From: Pyramidobacter porci
Lineage (GTDB): Bacteria > Synergistota > Synergistia > Synergistales > Dethiosulfovibrionaceae
Length of the DNA stretch: 64,000 nucleotides
Reading direction: 5' to 3'
Assembly (NCBI RefSeq): GCF_009695745.1
Contig: NZ_VUNH01000004.1
Span: 62,001-126,000, forward strand
Below the pieces are notes generated by a model that was not told where the DNA came from, searched no databases, and worked only from the letters and a program-made list of their open reading frames with translations. Below are positions 25,053 to 33,890 of the stretch, one piece after another; position 1 is the stretch's first letter; the number at the start of each line of letters is the position of its first letter. A program made the translations under genes and the position numbers.

Positions 25053-26018
25053 TTACAGCGTCAGGCAGACGGGGCGGGCGGCCTGGGGCAGCACGTCCCA
25101 GATCACTTCGCGGCGGTCGGGCACGGCCCTCAGATCTTCGAGCGCGAGCGTCCAGATCTCCATCGGGTTGACGGGGCGGATCAGCTCGTCGCCCAGCGCC
25201 TTCAGCCGCGCCAGAGAAGCCTCGGCCCCGGCGCGAGAGCGGCTGACGAAGATCAGCCAGTTGACGCTGTCCTGTTCGTGCACGTCGCAGTCGAGATAGC
25301 CCGGGATCGCCAGCCGCCGCAGCTCCCAGAGCAGAAGATGAAAGCGCCCGAGCGCGTCGAGCTGTTCTTCCGCCGTCGCCGCGGCCGAGAAGTAAAAGCG
25401 GTCGGTGTTGACGAGCCGGTGCTCGTCGCCCGCATGTCCTTTAAAGTCAAGATAATTCTCGAAATCGTAGTTGACGATCAGCGCCAGATCGACGCCTAAT
25501 TCCTCGCCCGGCAGCGCGCGCCACGCCGCCCAAGCGGCGGGATCGGGAATCTCCGGCCGGCGCCGATGGTGCGGCACGGCGGGATGAAGCTCGAGCATAG
25601 CCTTGAAGCGCGGTTCGTCGGGATAAAGCCAGCGCAGTTTTCCGCCCTCGAGACGCCACACTTCTTCGCGCCGCAGCGCCGGCCGCACGGACCAATCGGG
25701 ACGGACGACGTAGCGCTTCAGCCCCCAGCGCTGCACGTTCGTGCGCTCCAGTTCCAGCCACAGTTCCGTGGCCAGCAGGCAGCGTCCGGCGTCTTCCGGC
25801 TGGCCGCCGGGACGCTCGTCGAGAAACATCTCCGCCGCGGCCCGGCGGAACGATTCCGCGCCGGATTCCGTCAGCGCGTAGACTCCGCCGCGCTCCGTCA
25901 GCAGCCCCCGCTCGGTCAGTTCGTCCAGCCCCGCCGCGTCTTCTCCGGCGCGTTCCAGCAGTTCGCGGTTCCAGCAAGGGTGATCCTGACTGAAACGAGT
26001 CAGCAGCGATTCGTGCAT
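25053..26018 (-). CDS. Conserved-looking hypothetical protein with N-terminal winged helix
   Basis: A 321-residue soluble protein I do not recognise. Residues 25-75 (LERAGEDAAGLDELTERGLLTERGGVYALTESGAESFRR) look like a winged helix-turn-helix. The middle part is rich in Trp, Arg and acidic residues (KRYVVRPDWSVRP, EEVWRLEGGKLRWLYPDEPRF). The C-terminal third holds VDLALIVNYDFENYLDFKGHAGDEHRLVNTDRFYF and CDVHEQDSVNWLIFVSR. GGGAGAGG precedes the ATG. It follows the EamA transporter gene by 18 bases and is probably cotranscribed. A regulator or sensor of the transported compound is possible, but nothing proves it. Confidence 0.75.
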   Translation of the reverse strand: MHESLLTRFSQDHPCWNRELLERAGEDAAGLDELTERGLLTERGGVYALTESGAESFRRAAAEMFLDERPGGQPEDAGRCLLATELWLELERTNVQRWGLKRYVVRPDWSVRPALRREEVWRLEGGKLRWLYPDEPRFKAMLELHPAVPHHRRRPEIPDPAAWAAWRALPGEELGVDLALIVNYDFENYLDFKGHAGDEHRLVNTDRFYFSAAATAEEQLDALGRFHLLLWELRRLAIPGYLDCDVHEQDSVNWLIFVSRSRAGAEASLARLKALGDELIRPVNPMEIWTLALEDLRAVPDRREVIWDVLPQAARPVCLTL

Positions 26019-26036
26019 TTCATCCTCTCCCTTTCG

Positions 26037-26918
26037 TCAACTTTTATGAAGAGCGTCCCAGCCCGCCAGCGCCATACAGGCAAATTCCAGCGCCATGCCG
26101 GCCGCCTGCACGGCTGTTGCCGTCTCGCCGAGAAAAAACACTCCCAGCAGCCCCGCCGTAAGCGGCTCCACCAGCCCGATCGTGTAGGACTGTCCCACGG
26201 TGATGCGGGTCAACGCCAACGCGAAGAAGAAATGAGGCACCGCCGTGGGGAAAAATCCCAGCGCCAGCGCGCTTGCCATGCCGCGTGCCGTCGCCAGCCA
26301 GCTCATGTCGTGTCCCCACAGCAGCGGCAGCATCAGCGCCGCCCCCCACAACAGCGCCGCGCCGTTGCTCTCCAACGGGCCAAGACCGCGCCGCGCCAGC
26401 AGCTTCAAATTCAACCCCAACAGCGCGTAGCCCAGACCGCCGAGAAGCCCCCACAGCAGCCCCGCCAACTGAAAAGAAGCGCCCGCCGAGCCGGGCGCGG
26501 CCGCCAGACAGCTGCCGGCAACGCCCAGCAGCGCCGCAAACCACCAGAGCCGCGACGGAACCTCGCCGAGGAAACAGCCGAGAACGCCGGCCATGACCAG
26601 CGACGATCCGATCACCAGCATCGTGCTCAGCGCCACGCCGAGCACGTCCATGGACATGAAAAACCCTGTCTGATTCATCGCCATACAGATTCCGGCCAGA
26701 AATGCCGCGCGCGCTGCCGAGAGAACGCCGCGACGGCGAACGACCAACGCCGCCGCGCAGAGCATGACGCCGCCGAAAAACAGCCGCGTCCACGCCAGCG
26801 CCAGCGGTTGACCGAGGGCCGCCGCCGGCGCGAAACGCGAAATCGTGCCGCTGCCGCCCCAGAACAGCCCCGCGGCCAGCATCGCCCCAATTCCCAAGAC
26901 GCTTGAAGAAGATTTCAT
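26037..26918 (-). CDS. EamA/DMT-superfamily permease
   Basis: A 293-residue membrane protein with ten predicted helices in two EamA repeats. GLFWGGSGTISRFAP starts the first repeat and GLVEPLTAGLLGVFFLGE is the family signature near the end of the second. Such carriers usually export amino acids or small metabolites. GGGAGTG precedes the ATG. The gene forms a two-gene unit with the winged-helix hypothetical gene downstream. A decayed relative of its C-terminal half lies 300 bases upstream (27222-27450), suggesting an old duplication. Confidence 0.85.
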   Translation of the reverse strand: MKSSSSVLGIGAMLAAGLFWGGSGTISRFAPAAALGQPLALAWTRLFFGGVMLCAAALVVRRRGVLSAARAAFLAGICMAMNQTGFFMSMDVLGVALSTMLVIGSSLVMAGVLGCFLGEVPSRLWWFAALLGVAGSCLAAAPGSAGASFQLAGLLWGLLGGLGYALLGLNLKLLARRGLGPLESNGAALLWGAALMLPLLWGHDMSWLATARGMASALALGFFPTAVPHFFFALALTRITVGQSYTIGLVEPLTAGLLGVFFLGETATAVQAAGMALEFACMALAGWDALHKS

Positions 26919-27221
26919 CCCCGCACTCCCTTTGTCGGTCGTTCAGCCGTTCTGCCGATCATTCTTCCGCCGCGATAAAACACGCGCCGCCGTTCGCTCT
27001 TTTTTATACCATACTGCAACGCTCCACGTCCATTCCGCTTTATCGGCTTCAGAATATTGCCGTCTTCCGAAGATTTCCTTCAGGGGCAACGCCCTTGCCG
27101 CGTCACTCCCCGCCGTCGATTATTTGGGAAATTTTACTGACCATGCCGTGCTTGAAGCGTAGCGAGTCCTTTCGGGACCGGCAGCACATCGCATCCTGGC
27201 CGGTCAAAGCTATGCGGAGGA

Positions 27222-27450
27222 ACTGTCAGAGCACGCCGTCGCCTGCGTTCCGGCAACGCACTCGCCCAGCAGCGCGATCCCCAGCACCCCAGCCACGAGC
27301 GCTTCGATCAAACCGATGGTATAAACCTGACCGACACCTATGCGCGACAGCGCCGCAGAAAAAGGCGGCAGGGAACGGCATAAGAGCAATATGAGCAGCG
27401 GCGCGTCGCCGTTACACGGCGCCGCGCCGCTGCTCTCGAACGTATCCGGG
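27222..27450 (-). pseudogene. Decayed EamA-type permease fragment
   Basis: Read on the minus strand, codons give SRIGVGQVYTIGLIEALVAG and VLGIALLGECVAGTQA, which align with TRITVGQSYTIGLVEPLTAG and LLGVFFLGETATAVQA of the intact permease at 26037. Upstream of this, pieces such as SSGAAPCNGDAPLLILL match the intact gene only with internal deletions. No start codon or full-length frame remains. The 26919-27221 interval before it contains no gene I can support. Confidence 0.7.
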
Positions 27451-27483
27451 CATGATCGGTCATACTCTTCATCGTTCTATTGT

Positions 27484-28302
27484 TCAGTGATAGCCCAAAG
27501 CGGCTGATATGCTGCCGGCTGCTGCGATAAGCTTCTTCAGCACATCCTGGGCTTTGCTCTGGATATCCGTGCCGATTATCTTGAGCAGGACAGCACTCAT
27601 GGCGGCCACAGTACGTCCTTGATAATCACGGATCGGCACTGCGATGCAGTAGAGTCCGCTGATGTACTCTTCGTCGTCGAGACTGTATCCCCGTTTGCGG
27701 ATATTCGCCAGCTCTTCACAGAGCAAATCAAGATTGGTAATTGTATTCGCCGTATAGCGGCGAAGTTTGATATTGTCATGAGGAGTACTGCGTGACGCTG
27801 CCTCGTCGGAACTCCTGAAAACGTCCCGAATTTCCTTTTCATCCATGCAGGACAAAAGCATTTTGCCAAGCCCCGTGCAGTAGGCAGGCATATAGACGCC
27901 CAGAGGCAATGTGGCACGGATTGTAGACTGGCTTTCTATCTTCTCGATATAAACCACGGAGTACGATTCCATCACAGCAAGATTGATGCCTACCTGAGTT
28001 TCTTCGGCCAACGCCTTCATGAAGGGCATAGCGATACGCCCAAGTCCAAGGGACCTCACGACGCTGTGCCCGATGTCAAAAAACTTTAGGCTGTTGGAGT
28101 ACTTGAAGTTTTCTCTATTTTGATTCACATATCCAAGAACGCGAAGTGTTGCCAAGAGACGGTGCACGGTGCTTCGATCAAGCGAAAGCTGTGCGCTGAG
28201 CTCCGCAATGCCAAGTTCCTGATGCTCTTTCAGCGCTTCAATTATAGAAAACGCACGCTCTATAGACTGGACCAAGCCAGTTCGCTCTGAATGCGATTTC
28301 AT
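27484..28302 (-). CDS. IclR-family transcriptional regulator
   Basis: A 272-residue IclR regulator. The N-terminal winged helix spans about 10-75 (RAFSIIEALKEHQELGIAELSAQLSLDRSTVHRLLATLRVLGYV), followed by the GAF-like effector domain with RATLPLGVYMPAYCTGLGKMLLS and GYSLDDEEYISGLYCIAVPI, the family signature. IclR proteins usually control catabolic operons for organic acids and aromatics. It opens the less GC-rich island and is divergent from the panE-panB-TRAP genes, although 2 kb of IS debris now lies between them. It is the likely regulator of that cluster. AAAGGAGAG precedes its ATG. Confidence 0.9.
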   Translation of the reverse strand: MKSHSERTGLVQSIERAFSIIEALKEHQELGIAELSAQLSLDRSTVHRLLATLRVLGYVNQNRENFKYSNSLKFFDIGHSVVRSLGLGRIAMPFMKALAEETQVGINLAVMESYSVVYIEKIESQSTIRATLPLGVYMPAYCTGLGKMLLSCMDEKEIRDVFRSSDEAASRSTPHDNIKLRRYTANTITNLDLLCEELANIRKRGYSLDDEEYISGLYCIAVPIRDYQGRTVAAMSAVLLKIIGTDIQSKAQDVLKKLIAAAGSISAALGYH

Positions 28303-29000
28303 GGATTTCTCTCCTTTTACTTAATGTTTCTATATCTAGAACAGAAGTAACTGATTCTTACAGCCCGCTAATTTAAAAACAAATCAGATAGTTATCAACA
28401 GGAACCAGAGTTTATCGCTGCCCGCAGAGAAAAAATTCGAATTCCTCTGAACCTGCAAATCCAGAAGTATAGGGGGGGGGGTCTTGCCCCATAACATTCG
28501 CAACGATGAGAGTCATCATAACCACATTATTTAAACAATATTATACAGAATTTAACCGTATAATCAACAATTTTTCCTGTGACATACTCCCGACGTCTAA
28601 ACATCGTAGGAGCTGAGAGAGGCATGGACAGCGCGTTCCCATGGAATCTGCAGTCCTTGAGTACCCAATTATGCGAAAACAGACGTTCTCTTCATTCAGC
28701 GCAGAAGTCCATAGCCGTGTCTGCTTACAGCCACGCTGTTCTCAGCAGTTCCTGCGTGCCCATTCCCCGACAGGTAAATTTTTATCCCTGAGTTTCTGTA
28801 ACCGCAGACGTAGTAAAGCTGAATACCTATGGAGAATAACCCAACGGTGACGCTGTTTCTCTCTATGTCTGCTGTGCCCTTGTTTTTTGGCAATGGTCAG
28901 CCCAGATCGTTCTCGCATCAGCTTCAAAAGCAACTGGTAATATATCTGCAAATAATCTCTGACGGCGCCCGCCGGCGATTATCTGGCAAAGACTCCGGCT
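28303..29000. other. Non-coding stretch with a G10 tract
   Basis: About 700 bases, AT-rich in places, with no coding sequence I can support; the small frames present have no ribosome site and no family resemblance. It contains a run of ten G at 28472-28481. It probably includes the IclR promoter and decayed mobile-element DNA. Confidence 0.5.
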
Positions 29001-29123
29001 TCAGAGAATTTCTTTTATCTGATCGAATGACACCTTATGGATGTGCAGCTCATTACCGAAAACCTTGATCGCCTTTTTCGATTTCCCCTGCGCATATTGT
29101 TCTATGACGAGAGCAACAAAATT
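29001..29123 (-). pseudogene. C-terminal fragment of a transposase
   Basis: A minus-strand frame of 40 codons ending in a stop at 29001 reads NFVALVIEQYAQGKSKKAIK then VFGNELHIHKVSFDQIKEIL. The FVALVI...SFDQIKEIL layout resembles the tail of large DDE transposases such as the IS1634/IS4 group. It is cut at its N-terminal side by the IS5-type remnant that begins at 29133. Confidence 0.45.
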
Positions 29124-29213
29124 TATCACATATTAGGTCTTGTTTAAAAAACACCATACTGCCCCAAAAGTCTGAAGCATTTAAACTTCAACCATGGAAT
29201 CAGAAGGCATGAA

Positions 29214-29866
29214 TTGACTGACAACGAATGGGATCGAATCAGAGATATCCTGTTGCTAGAGCACCTCAAATCAGGCCAACGCAGATGTCCGGTAAAACAC
29301 GGTAATCGCAAGGTGATGAACGGCATTCTGTGGATCGCCGAAAACGGCGTGCCGCGGAGAGAACTTCCTGAACGCTATAGACCATGGCAGGCAGTTTATG
29401 CACGCTTCAGGCTGTGGAAACGACGGGAAATTCGAGGCGGTCTCCAGCGCCTTGCTACCAATTCTTGACTAAAATATTGAATACGGAGCGCCCCGGGGGA
29501 GTTCAGTCACATGGAACTCCTCCGGGGCGCTCTGCGTACTCTGTCAATGCGCTCCATTCTATTAAGTGAATATGATCGCCAATGCAGACATGGGGAACAG
29601 CGTCATCAGCGACAAAGCTTACGGTTCACAAGCTCTCAGGGAGGCATGTATGCCATTCCCTCCCACAGCGCGGCGCAAGCCGTGCTCTGCAGATAACCAC
29701 GTTCCCAAGGGACAGCGCTTGCCCAAATGCTCCAATGCTCCTTTCGGAAAATCAATTCTGCAGAATTTTTACCCGCTATGACAAACGTGACGCTTCGTTC
29801 TCTGCCTTTCTTCTCATTGCCTCCATCACTATTTTGTTGAAGGAGCACAGATTACCTAGTTTTTAA
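29214..29866 (+). pseudogene. Broken IS5-family transposase
   Basis: The first part (29214-29468) reads LTDNEWDRIRDILL and NGILWIAENGVPRRELPERY, the N-terminal DUF4096-type domain of IS5-family transposases, then stops. The second part (from 29566) reads NSVISDKAYGSQALREAC, the segment with the second catalytic aspartate, and in another frame YDKRDASFSAFLLIAS, the usual C-terminus. The middle, with the first catalytic aspartate, is missing. In its place is a strong palindrome (29485-29532). Confidence 0.75.
29485..29532. repeat. Palindromic insertion inside the IS5 remnant
   Basis: Arms 29485-29504 and 29514-29532 (GGAGCGCCCCGGGGGAGTTC against GAACTCCTCCGGGGCGCTC) pair almost perfectly around a 9-base loop. 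It is much more GC-rich than the surrounding remnant. Confidence 0.6.
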
Positions 29867-30130
29867 ACAAAACCTAGTATCATTCGACATATTTAATTTC
29901 ATCAACATCGGATTTGCGCACGCTAAAGAAAACAAGAGCAGAGCGAGACGCTCCACTTTAAGAGTGACTAGTGAAAAAAATTCTTTTTTGCTGTTCATGA
30001 AAAAATCTCTTTTCAGTTGATGGTGTTTTTAGCATAGCAGCGACCTTGTTTCCCATGAATTTATTTTTTGTTTTTTTATAAACTGCAAGGCCTCACTTAT
30101 GCGATCTAAGATTCATTTGAAAAATAATGA

Positions 30131-30158
30131 TTGACAGACGGCGTTTTTATATTATAAT
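30131..30158 (+). promoter_or_regulatory. Sigma-70 promoter of the panE-panB-TRAP cluster
   Basis: TTGACA at 30131-30136 and TATAAT at 30153-30158 with a 16-bp spacer, about 195 bases before the panE start. The surrounding 29879-30351 interval is AT-rich and contains no gene I can support. Confidence 0.75.
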
Positions 30159-30351
30159 TATTCTACAAGCCGAAAAAACAATATGCTATTTCGCAATACG
30201 AAACAAACTATTATTTATGATGTGTTTTCCCAGAAAAATAAATTTATATATGAGATAAATTATGGCATAGAGAGGAGGCGTAATCTATAAACAGCGCGAC
30301 CAAGACAGTTAAAAAACCGTTAAAAACTGATTGAAAGGAGGAAATCAACTC

Positions 30352-31254
30352 GTGAAAATTGCTGTGGTTGGAGCCGGCGCGATGGGAAGCCTCTTCGGTG
30401 GATATCTTTCTCAAAAAAACGACGTCTATCTTGTGGATATCTGGGCAGAGCATGTGCAGGCCATAAACGAAAACGGGCTGAAAATTGAGGAGCAGGATGG
30501 GCAGATTCGAATCTTCCATCCTAAAGCGACGACAGATGCAAAAACTGTAGGAGTCGTAGAGCTTGCTGTTGTATTTGTAAAGTCTATCCAGACCATTGAG
30601 GCTATGGAAGAAAACATTTCACTGATCGGTCCAGACACTATGGTTCTCTCTCTTCAAAATGGTCATGGGAATGATGCGGATATCCGCAAGTTTGTGGACA
30701 AGAAAAATATCATTCTAGGAACGACAGCCCATGGCTGCACGATGAAAGAGCCGGGATTTGTTTACCATGCCGGCGTCGGTCAGAATCACATTGGTCCCGT
30801 GAGCAGTGATCGAAATGCGGCGGAGATAGTAGCTGCTGTCCTGAATGAATGTGATCTCATTACGGACGTCTCTGATGACGTAATGAAACTTGTGTGGAAC
30901 AAACTCTTTGTGAATGTCGGCATCAACGCAATTACAGCTCTTATAGACAGAACAAATGCCTGTATTGCCGACAGCCCCTGTGCCAATGCAGTGTCGAAGG
31001 CACTAGTTTATGAAGCTGTCGCGACAGCCAATGCCGGCGGTGCTAATTTTGACGCTGCCGCAGTTTTTGCAAATGTAGTGGAAGTCGCCCGCAAAACAGG
31101 CCTGAACCGCTCATCCATGCTTCAGGATGTGTCTAAGAAGCGTAAAACTGAGATTGATAAAATCAACGGCGCCATTGTGAAAGAAGCAGAAGCTCATGGC
31201 GTGGACGTGCCGGCCAATCGTCTGATCGTAAATTTAATCCACGCAAAAGAATAG
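30352..31254 (+). CDS. panE: Ketopantoate reductase family (2-dehydropantoate 2-reductase)
   Basis: A 300-residue NADP-dependent reductase starting MKIAVVGAGAMGSLFGG (Rossmann GxGxxG). LSLQNGHGN holds the family asparagine near 103, VWNKLFVNVGINA contains the catalytic lysine (Lys184), and RSSMLQDVSKKRKTEIDKINGAIV is the C-terminal substrate signature. The GTG at 30352 lies 9 bases after AAAGGAGG. The enzyme interconverts ketopantoate and D-pantoate. It heads a cluster with panB, a TRAP transporter and an amidohydrolase, but no panC or panD. That context makes a catabolic or salvage direction as plausible as biosynthesis. Lower GC than the flanking chromosome. Confidence 0.8.
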   Translation: MKIAVVGAGAMGSLFGGYLSQKNDVYLVDIWAEHVQAINENGLKIEEQDGQIRIFHPKATTDAKTVGVVELAVVFVKSIQTIEAMEENISLIGPDTMVLSLQNGHGNDADIRKFVDKKNIILGTTAHGCTMKEPGFVYHAGVGQNHIGPVSSDRNAAEIVAAVLNECDLITDVSDDVMKLVWNKLFVNVGINAITALIDRTNACIADSPCANAVSKALVYEAVATANAGGANFDAAAVFANVVEVARKTGLNRSSMLQDVSKKRKTEIDKINGAIVKEAEAHGVDVPANRLIVNLIHAKE

Positions 31255-31365
31255 GCGAATTTCCCGAGAATAAAGAATGCGGTTTTAAAGATGACAACTT
31301 GTCGGACAAAAACAGCAAAATGGCGATAAAAACTTGGCATATTCTTAAATAGGGGGCGTCTTGTG

Positions 31366-32202
31366 ATGGCAAAGCAGAAAATGACGGTTATGGATTTTCA
31401 GAAGTACAAAGATGAAGGCAGAAAGTTCTCCTATGTGACGGCTTATGATTATACGACTGCATCTATCGTGGACGACAGCGATGTGGAGGTTATTCTTGTC
31501 GGCGACTCTCTGGGCATGATCATGCTTGGCTACAAGGGAACGACGGCAGTAACCATGGACGACATGATCCATCATATCCGTCCAGTAGTACAGGGAGCTC
31601 CTCACACCTTTGTCATTGGCGATATGCCTTTCGGTTCCTATCAGGTTTCCTGTGAGCAAGCGATGACCAACGCCATCCGCATGATCAAGGAAACAGGCTG
31701 CGACTGCGTCAAACTTGAGGGCGGCATCAACATGGCCGACAAGATCGCAGCAATCGTGAATGCTGGTATTCCCGTGATGGGGCATATAGGTCTGACACCT
31801 CAGACCGCAACTTCGCTCGGAGGATTCAAAGTCCAGGGCGGTACGCCTGAAAGCGCCCGCAAACTTATTGAAGATGCCAAGACCATCGAAAAAGCCGGCG
31901 TATTCTCCATCGTCCTTGAGTGCGTGCCCAGTTGTGTCGCAAGGGCCATGTCCAAAGAAGTCCGTGTTCCCATTCTCGGTATTGGTGCTGGCCCCGATGT
32001 GGACTGTCAGGTGTTGGTGACACAGGATCTTCTTGGCATGTACGGTGATTTCAAGCCCAAGTTCGTCAAGCAGTTTGCTCAGATTCGCAAGGCCATGGTG
32101 GATGGGCTTAATGCGTTCCACGAGGAGACTCTGAACGGATCATTCCCATCGCCCGAGTTCAGTTTCAACAAGCAAGTCGATATCCCGCCGGCCAAGGAAT
32201 AA
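31366..32202 (+). CDS. panB: 3-methyl-2-oxobutanoate hydroxymethyltransferase
   Basis: A 278-residue TIM barrel of normal PanB length. Conserved elements are ILVGDSLGM (about 43-51, metal-binding Asp and Ser), IGDMPFGSY, VKLEGG (Lys116), GHIGLTPQTA, and VLECVPS with the catalytic glutamate. All key residues are retained, so it should be active. It transfers a hydroxymethyl group from methylene-tetrahydrofolate to 2-oxoisovalerate, reversibly. The ATG at 31366 follows AGGGGG by 9 bases; the GTG one codon earlier is less likely. It lies 111 bases after panE. Confidence 0.88.
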   Translation: MAKQKMTVMDFQKYKDEGRKFSYVTAYDYTTASIVDDSDVEVILVGDSLGMIMLGYKGTTAVTMDDMIHHIRPVVQGAPHTFVIGDMPFGSYQVSCEQAMTNAIRMIKETGCDCVKLEGGINMADKIAAIVNAGIPVMGHIGLTPQTATSLGGFKVQGGTPESARKLIEDAKTIEKAGVFSIVLECVPSCVARAMSKEVRVPILGIGAGPDVDCQVLVTQDLLGMYGDFKPKFVKQFAQIRKAMVDGLNAFHEETLNGSFPSPEFSFNKQVDIPPAKE

Positions 32203-32335
32203 GCAAGAGAAGTTATGAAATAAAGTCAGCCCTTCCGCAGCACCGCGCGCCTCCCTGAGGGTATTTTGACAAGGACATACAAGTGCGCCCGCTGCGCCAT
32301 TTCATCCCACGAAATTTCAAGGAGGCTTTCTTGAC

Positions 32336-33301
32336 ATGAAGAAGTTATATGCTGCTCTTGCGGTTTTAGCGCTGCTCTGCGCGTCAGCTTCAGCCACTGA
32401 GGTCCTCAAGGCCTCTCATTCCGTAGCTCCGTCCCATCCGTATCACCTTGGACTCGTCAAGTATGCCGAGTTGGTGACGGAACGTACCAATGGTGCTGTG
32501 ACAATTGATATCTTCCATTCCGCCCAGCTTGGCAACGAGCGAGATAACATCGAAGGCCTTCAGATGGGAACACTAGACATCTGCGTTACCTCCACGGGCC
32601 CTATGGGCGGATTTGAACCCCGCTTCTTTATGTTTGACCTGCCCTTCCTGTTCCGCGACCGAGAGCATGTTTACAAGGTCCTCGACGGCACTGTGGGACA
32701 AGAACTCCTAAAGAAACTCAGTGATGTAGGTATTGTCGGTGCCGCCTACTGGGAGAATGGATTCCGTCAGGTCACCAACTCCAAGCGTCCCATCAACTCC
32801 ATCAACGATATCAAGGGACTTAAGCTCCGTACTATGGAGAATCAGGTTCACATAGATGCCTTTCGCGCTCTTGGCGTCGATCCTACCCCCATGGCCTGGA
32901 GTGAGGTCTTCACAGCGCTGCAGCAGGGGGTTATCGACGGTCAGGAAAATCCTGTGCCTATCATCTACGTTCAGAAACTGATCGAGGCCGGTCAGAAGTA
33001 CTTAGCAATAACTAACCACGTTTATTCACCTTCGCTGTTCCTGATCAGCGCTATCACTCTGGAGCGCTTTGATGCAAAGACCCGCGCTGTCCTTGTAGAT
33101 ACAGCAAAAGAAGTGGCCTTCTACGAGCGCGGCCTGATCAAGCAAATGGATGAAGAGCAGATTGGACTTCTTCAGAAGCAGGGTATGGTAGTCACCTATC
33201 CTGATCAGGCTGAATTTAAGGCCGCCTGCCAGCCTATTTACACAAAGTACGAAGAGCGCTTTGATAAAAAACTTATCGACAATATCATCAATACCAAATA
33301 A
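32336..33301 (+). CDS. TRAP transporter solute-binding protein (DctP family)
   Basis: A 321-residue periplasmic binding protein with a cleavable signal peptide (KKLYAALAVLALLCASASA). Segments typical of DctP are NERDNIEGLQMGTLDICVTSTGP, FMFDLPFLFRDREHVYKV, GLKLRTMENQVHIDAFRALG, with the conserved arginine that binds the substrate carboxylate, and VFTALQQGVIDGQENP. It delivers a carboxylate to the DctQM permease encoded next. AAGGAGG precedes the ATG. Its position directly after panE and panB suggests a pantoate-like or branched hydroxy/oxo acid substrate, which is inference. Confidence 0.92.
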   Translation: MKKLYAALAVLALLCASASATEVLKASHSVAPSHPYHLGLVKYAELVTERTNGAVTIDIFHSAQLGNERDNIEGLQMGTLDICVTSTGPMGGFEPRFFMFDLPFLFRDREHVYKVLDGTVGQELLKKLSDVGIVGAAYWENGFRQVTNSKRPINSINDIKGLKLRTMENQVHIDAFRALGVDPTPMAWSEVFTALQQGVIDGQENPVPIIYVQKLIEAGQKYLAITNHVYSPSLFLISAITLERFDAKTRAVLVDTAKEVAFYERGLIKQMDEEQIGLLQKQGMVVTYPDQAEFKAACQPIYTKYEERFDKKLIDNIINTK

Positions 33302-33389
33302 CACAAACAGGAGGGGCGATTTTCTATCTTGAACGCAAAAGGACAGGCCGTGCCCTGAAAAGCGCGGCCTGTTCGGGAAAGGAGGACCT

Positions 33390-33890
33390 ATGCAACTGAC
33401 TGGACTGATACATAGAACAAGCGACTTCTTGAACAGCCTCGTAGAGAAGACTATCTGTATTCTGCTCGCAGGTATGACGGCGGTGACCTTTGCGCAGGTA
33501 GTATGCAGACTTATACAGGGCTCTTTGCCGTGGTCCGAGGAATTATCGCGTTACATGATGGTTTATCTGACTTTTCTTGGGCTGAGTGTGGGCGTTAAGC
33601 GAGGTGTTCTTATTAATATAGAAGCTTTCATGAACCTCCTCCCCTCAAAAATCCAGAATGCAGGCGCTCTTCTTGTGACCCTGTTGAACATGGCTTTTTT
33701 TTACGTACTCCTCCGTTACGGCGTCAAAATTGTCCTGTTCACGCTGCGTCAGACTTCCCCAGCCATGGGCGTCAAAATGGGCTACATTTACGCGTCTATC
33801 GCCATTGGAGCTGTTTTAATGATGCTTCACTCCGTCGATAACTTACTTCAGAAATTCTCAAATAAAGCGACGGTGAACTCTCATGACTAA
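33390..33890 (+). CDS. TRAP transporter small permease (DctQ family)
   Basis: A 166-residue protein with four membrane helices, as expected for DctQ. LPWSEELSRYMMVYLTFLGLSVGVKRGVLI is the family segment with the conserved W-EE-R pattern. AAAGGAGG precedes the ATG. Its end overlaps the start of the large permease gene by 8 bases, so they are translated together. It associates with DctM in the inner membrane. Confidence 0.92.
   Translation: MQLTGLIHRTSDFLNSLVEKTICILLAGMTAVTFAQVVCRLIQGSLPWSEELSRYMMVYLTFLGLSVGVKRGVLINIEAFMNLLPSKIQNAGALLVTLLNMAFFYVLLRYGVKIVLFTLRQTSPAMGVKMGYIYASIAIGAVLMMLHSVDNLLQKFSNKATVNSHD

Larger units (their letters stand above)
29133..29878 (+). mobile_element. Decayed IS5-family element
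   Basis: Ends TTAGGTCTTGTTTAAAAA (left, from 29133) and TTTTTAAACAAAACCTAG (right, to 29878) form near-perfect inverted repeats. Inside are two separated transposase pieces (29214-29468 and 29566-29866). Its length of about 745 bp is short for the group, consistent with internal deletion. Confidence 0.7.

Noticed and set aside
24956-25171. Small frames beginning MFHVEQ or MFHVEH at 24956 and near 45374
   Set aside because: They are simply translations through the parS palindrome and have no ribosome site or family resemblance.
28579-29068. Several 60-80-codon frames in the IS-debris region
   Set aside because: They overlap each other on both strands, lack ribosome sites and show no family features.
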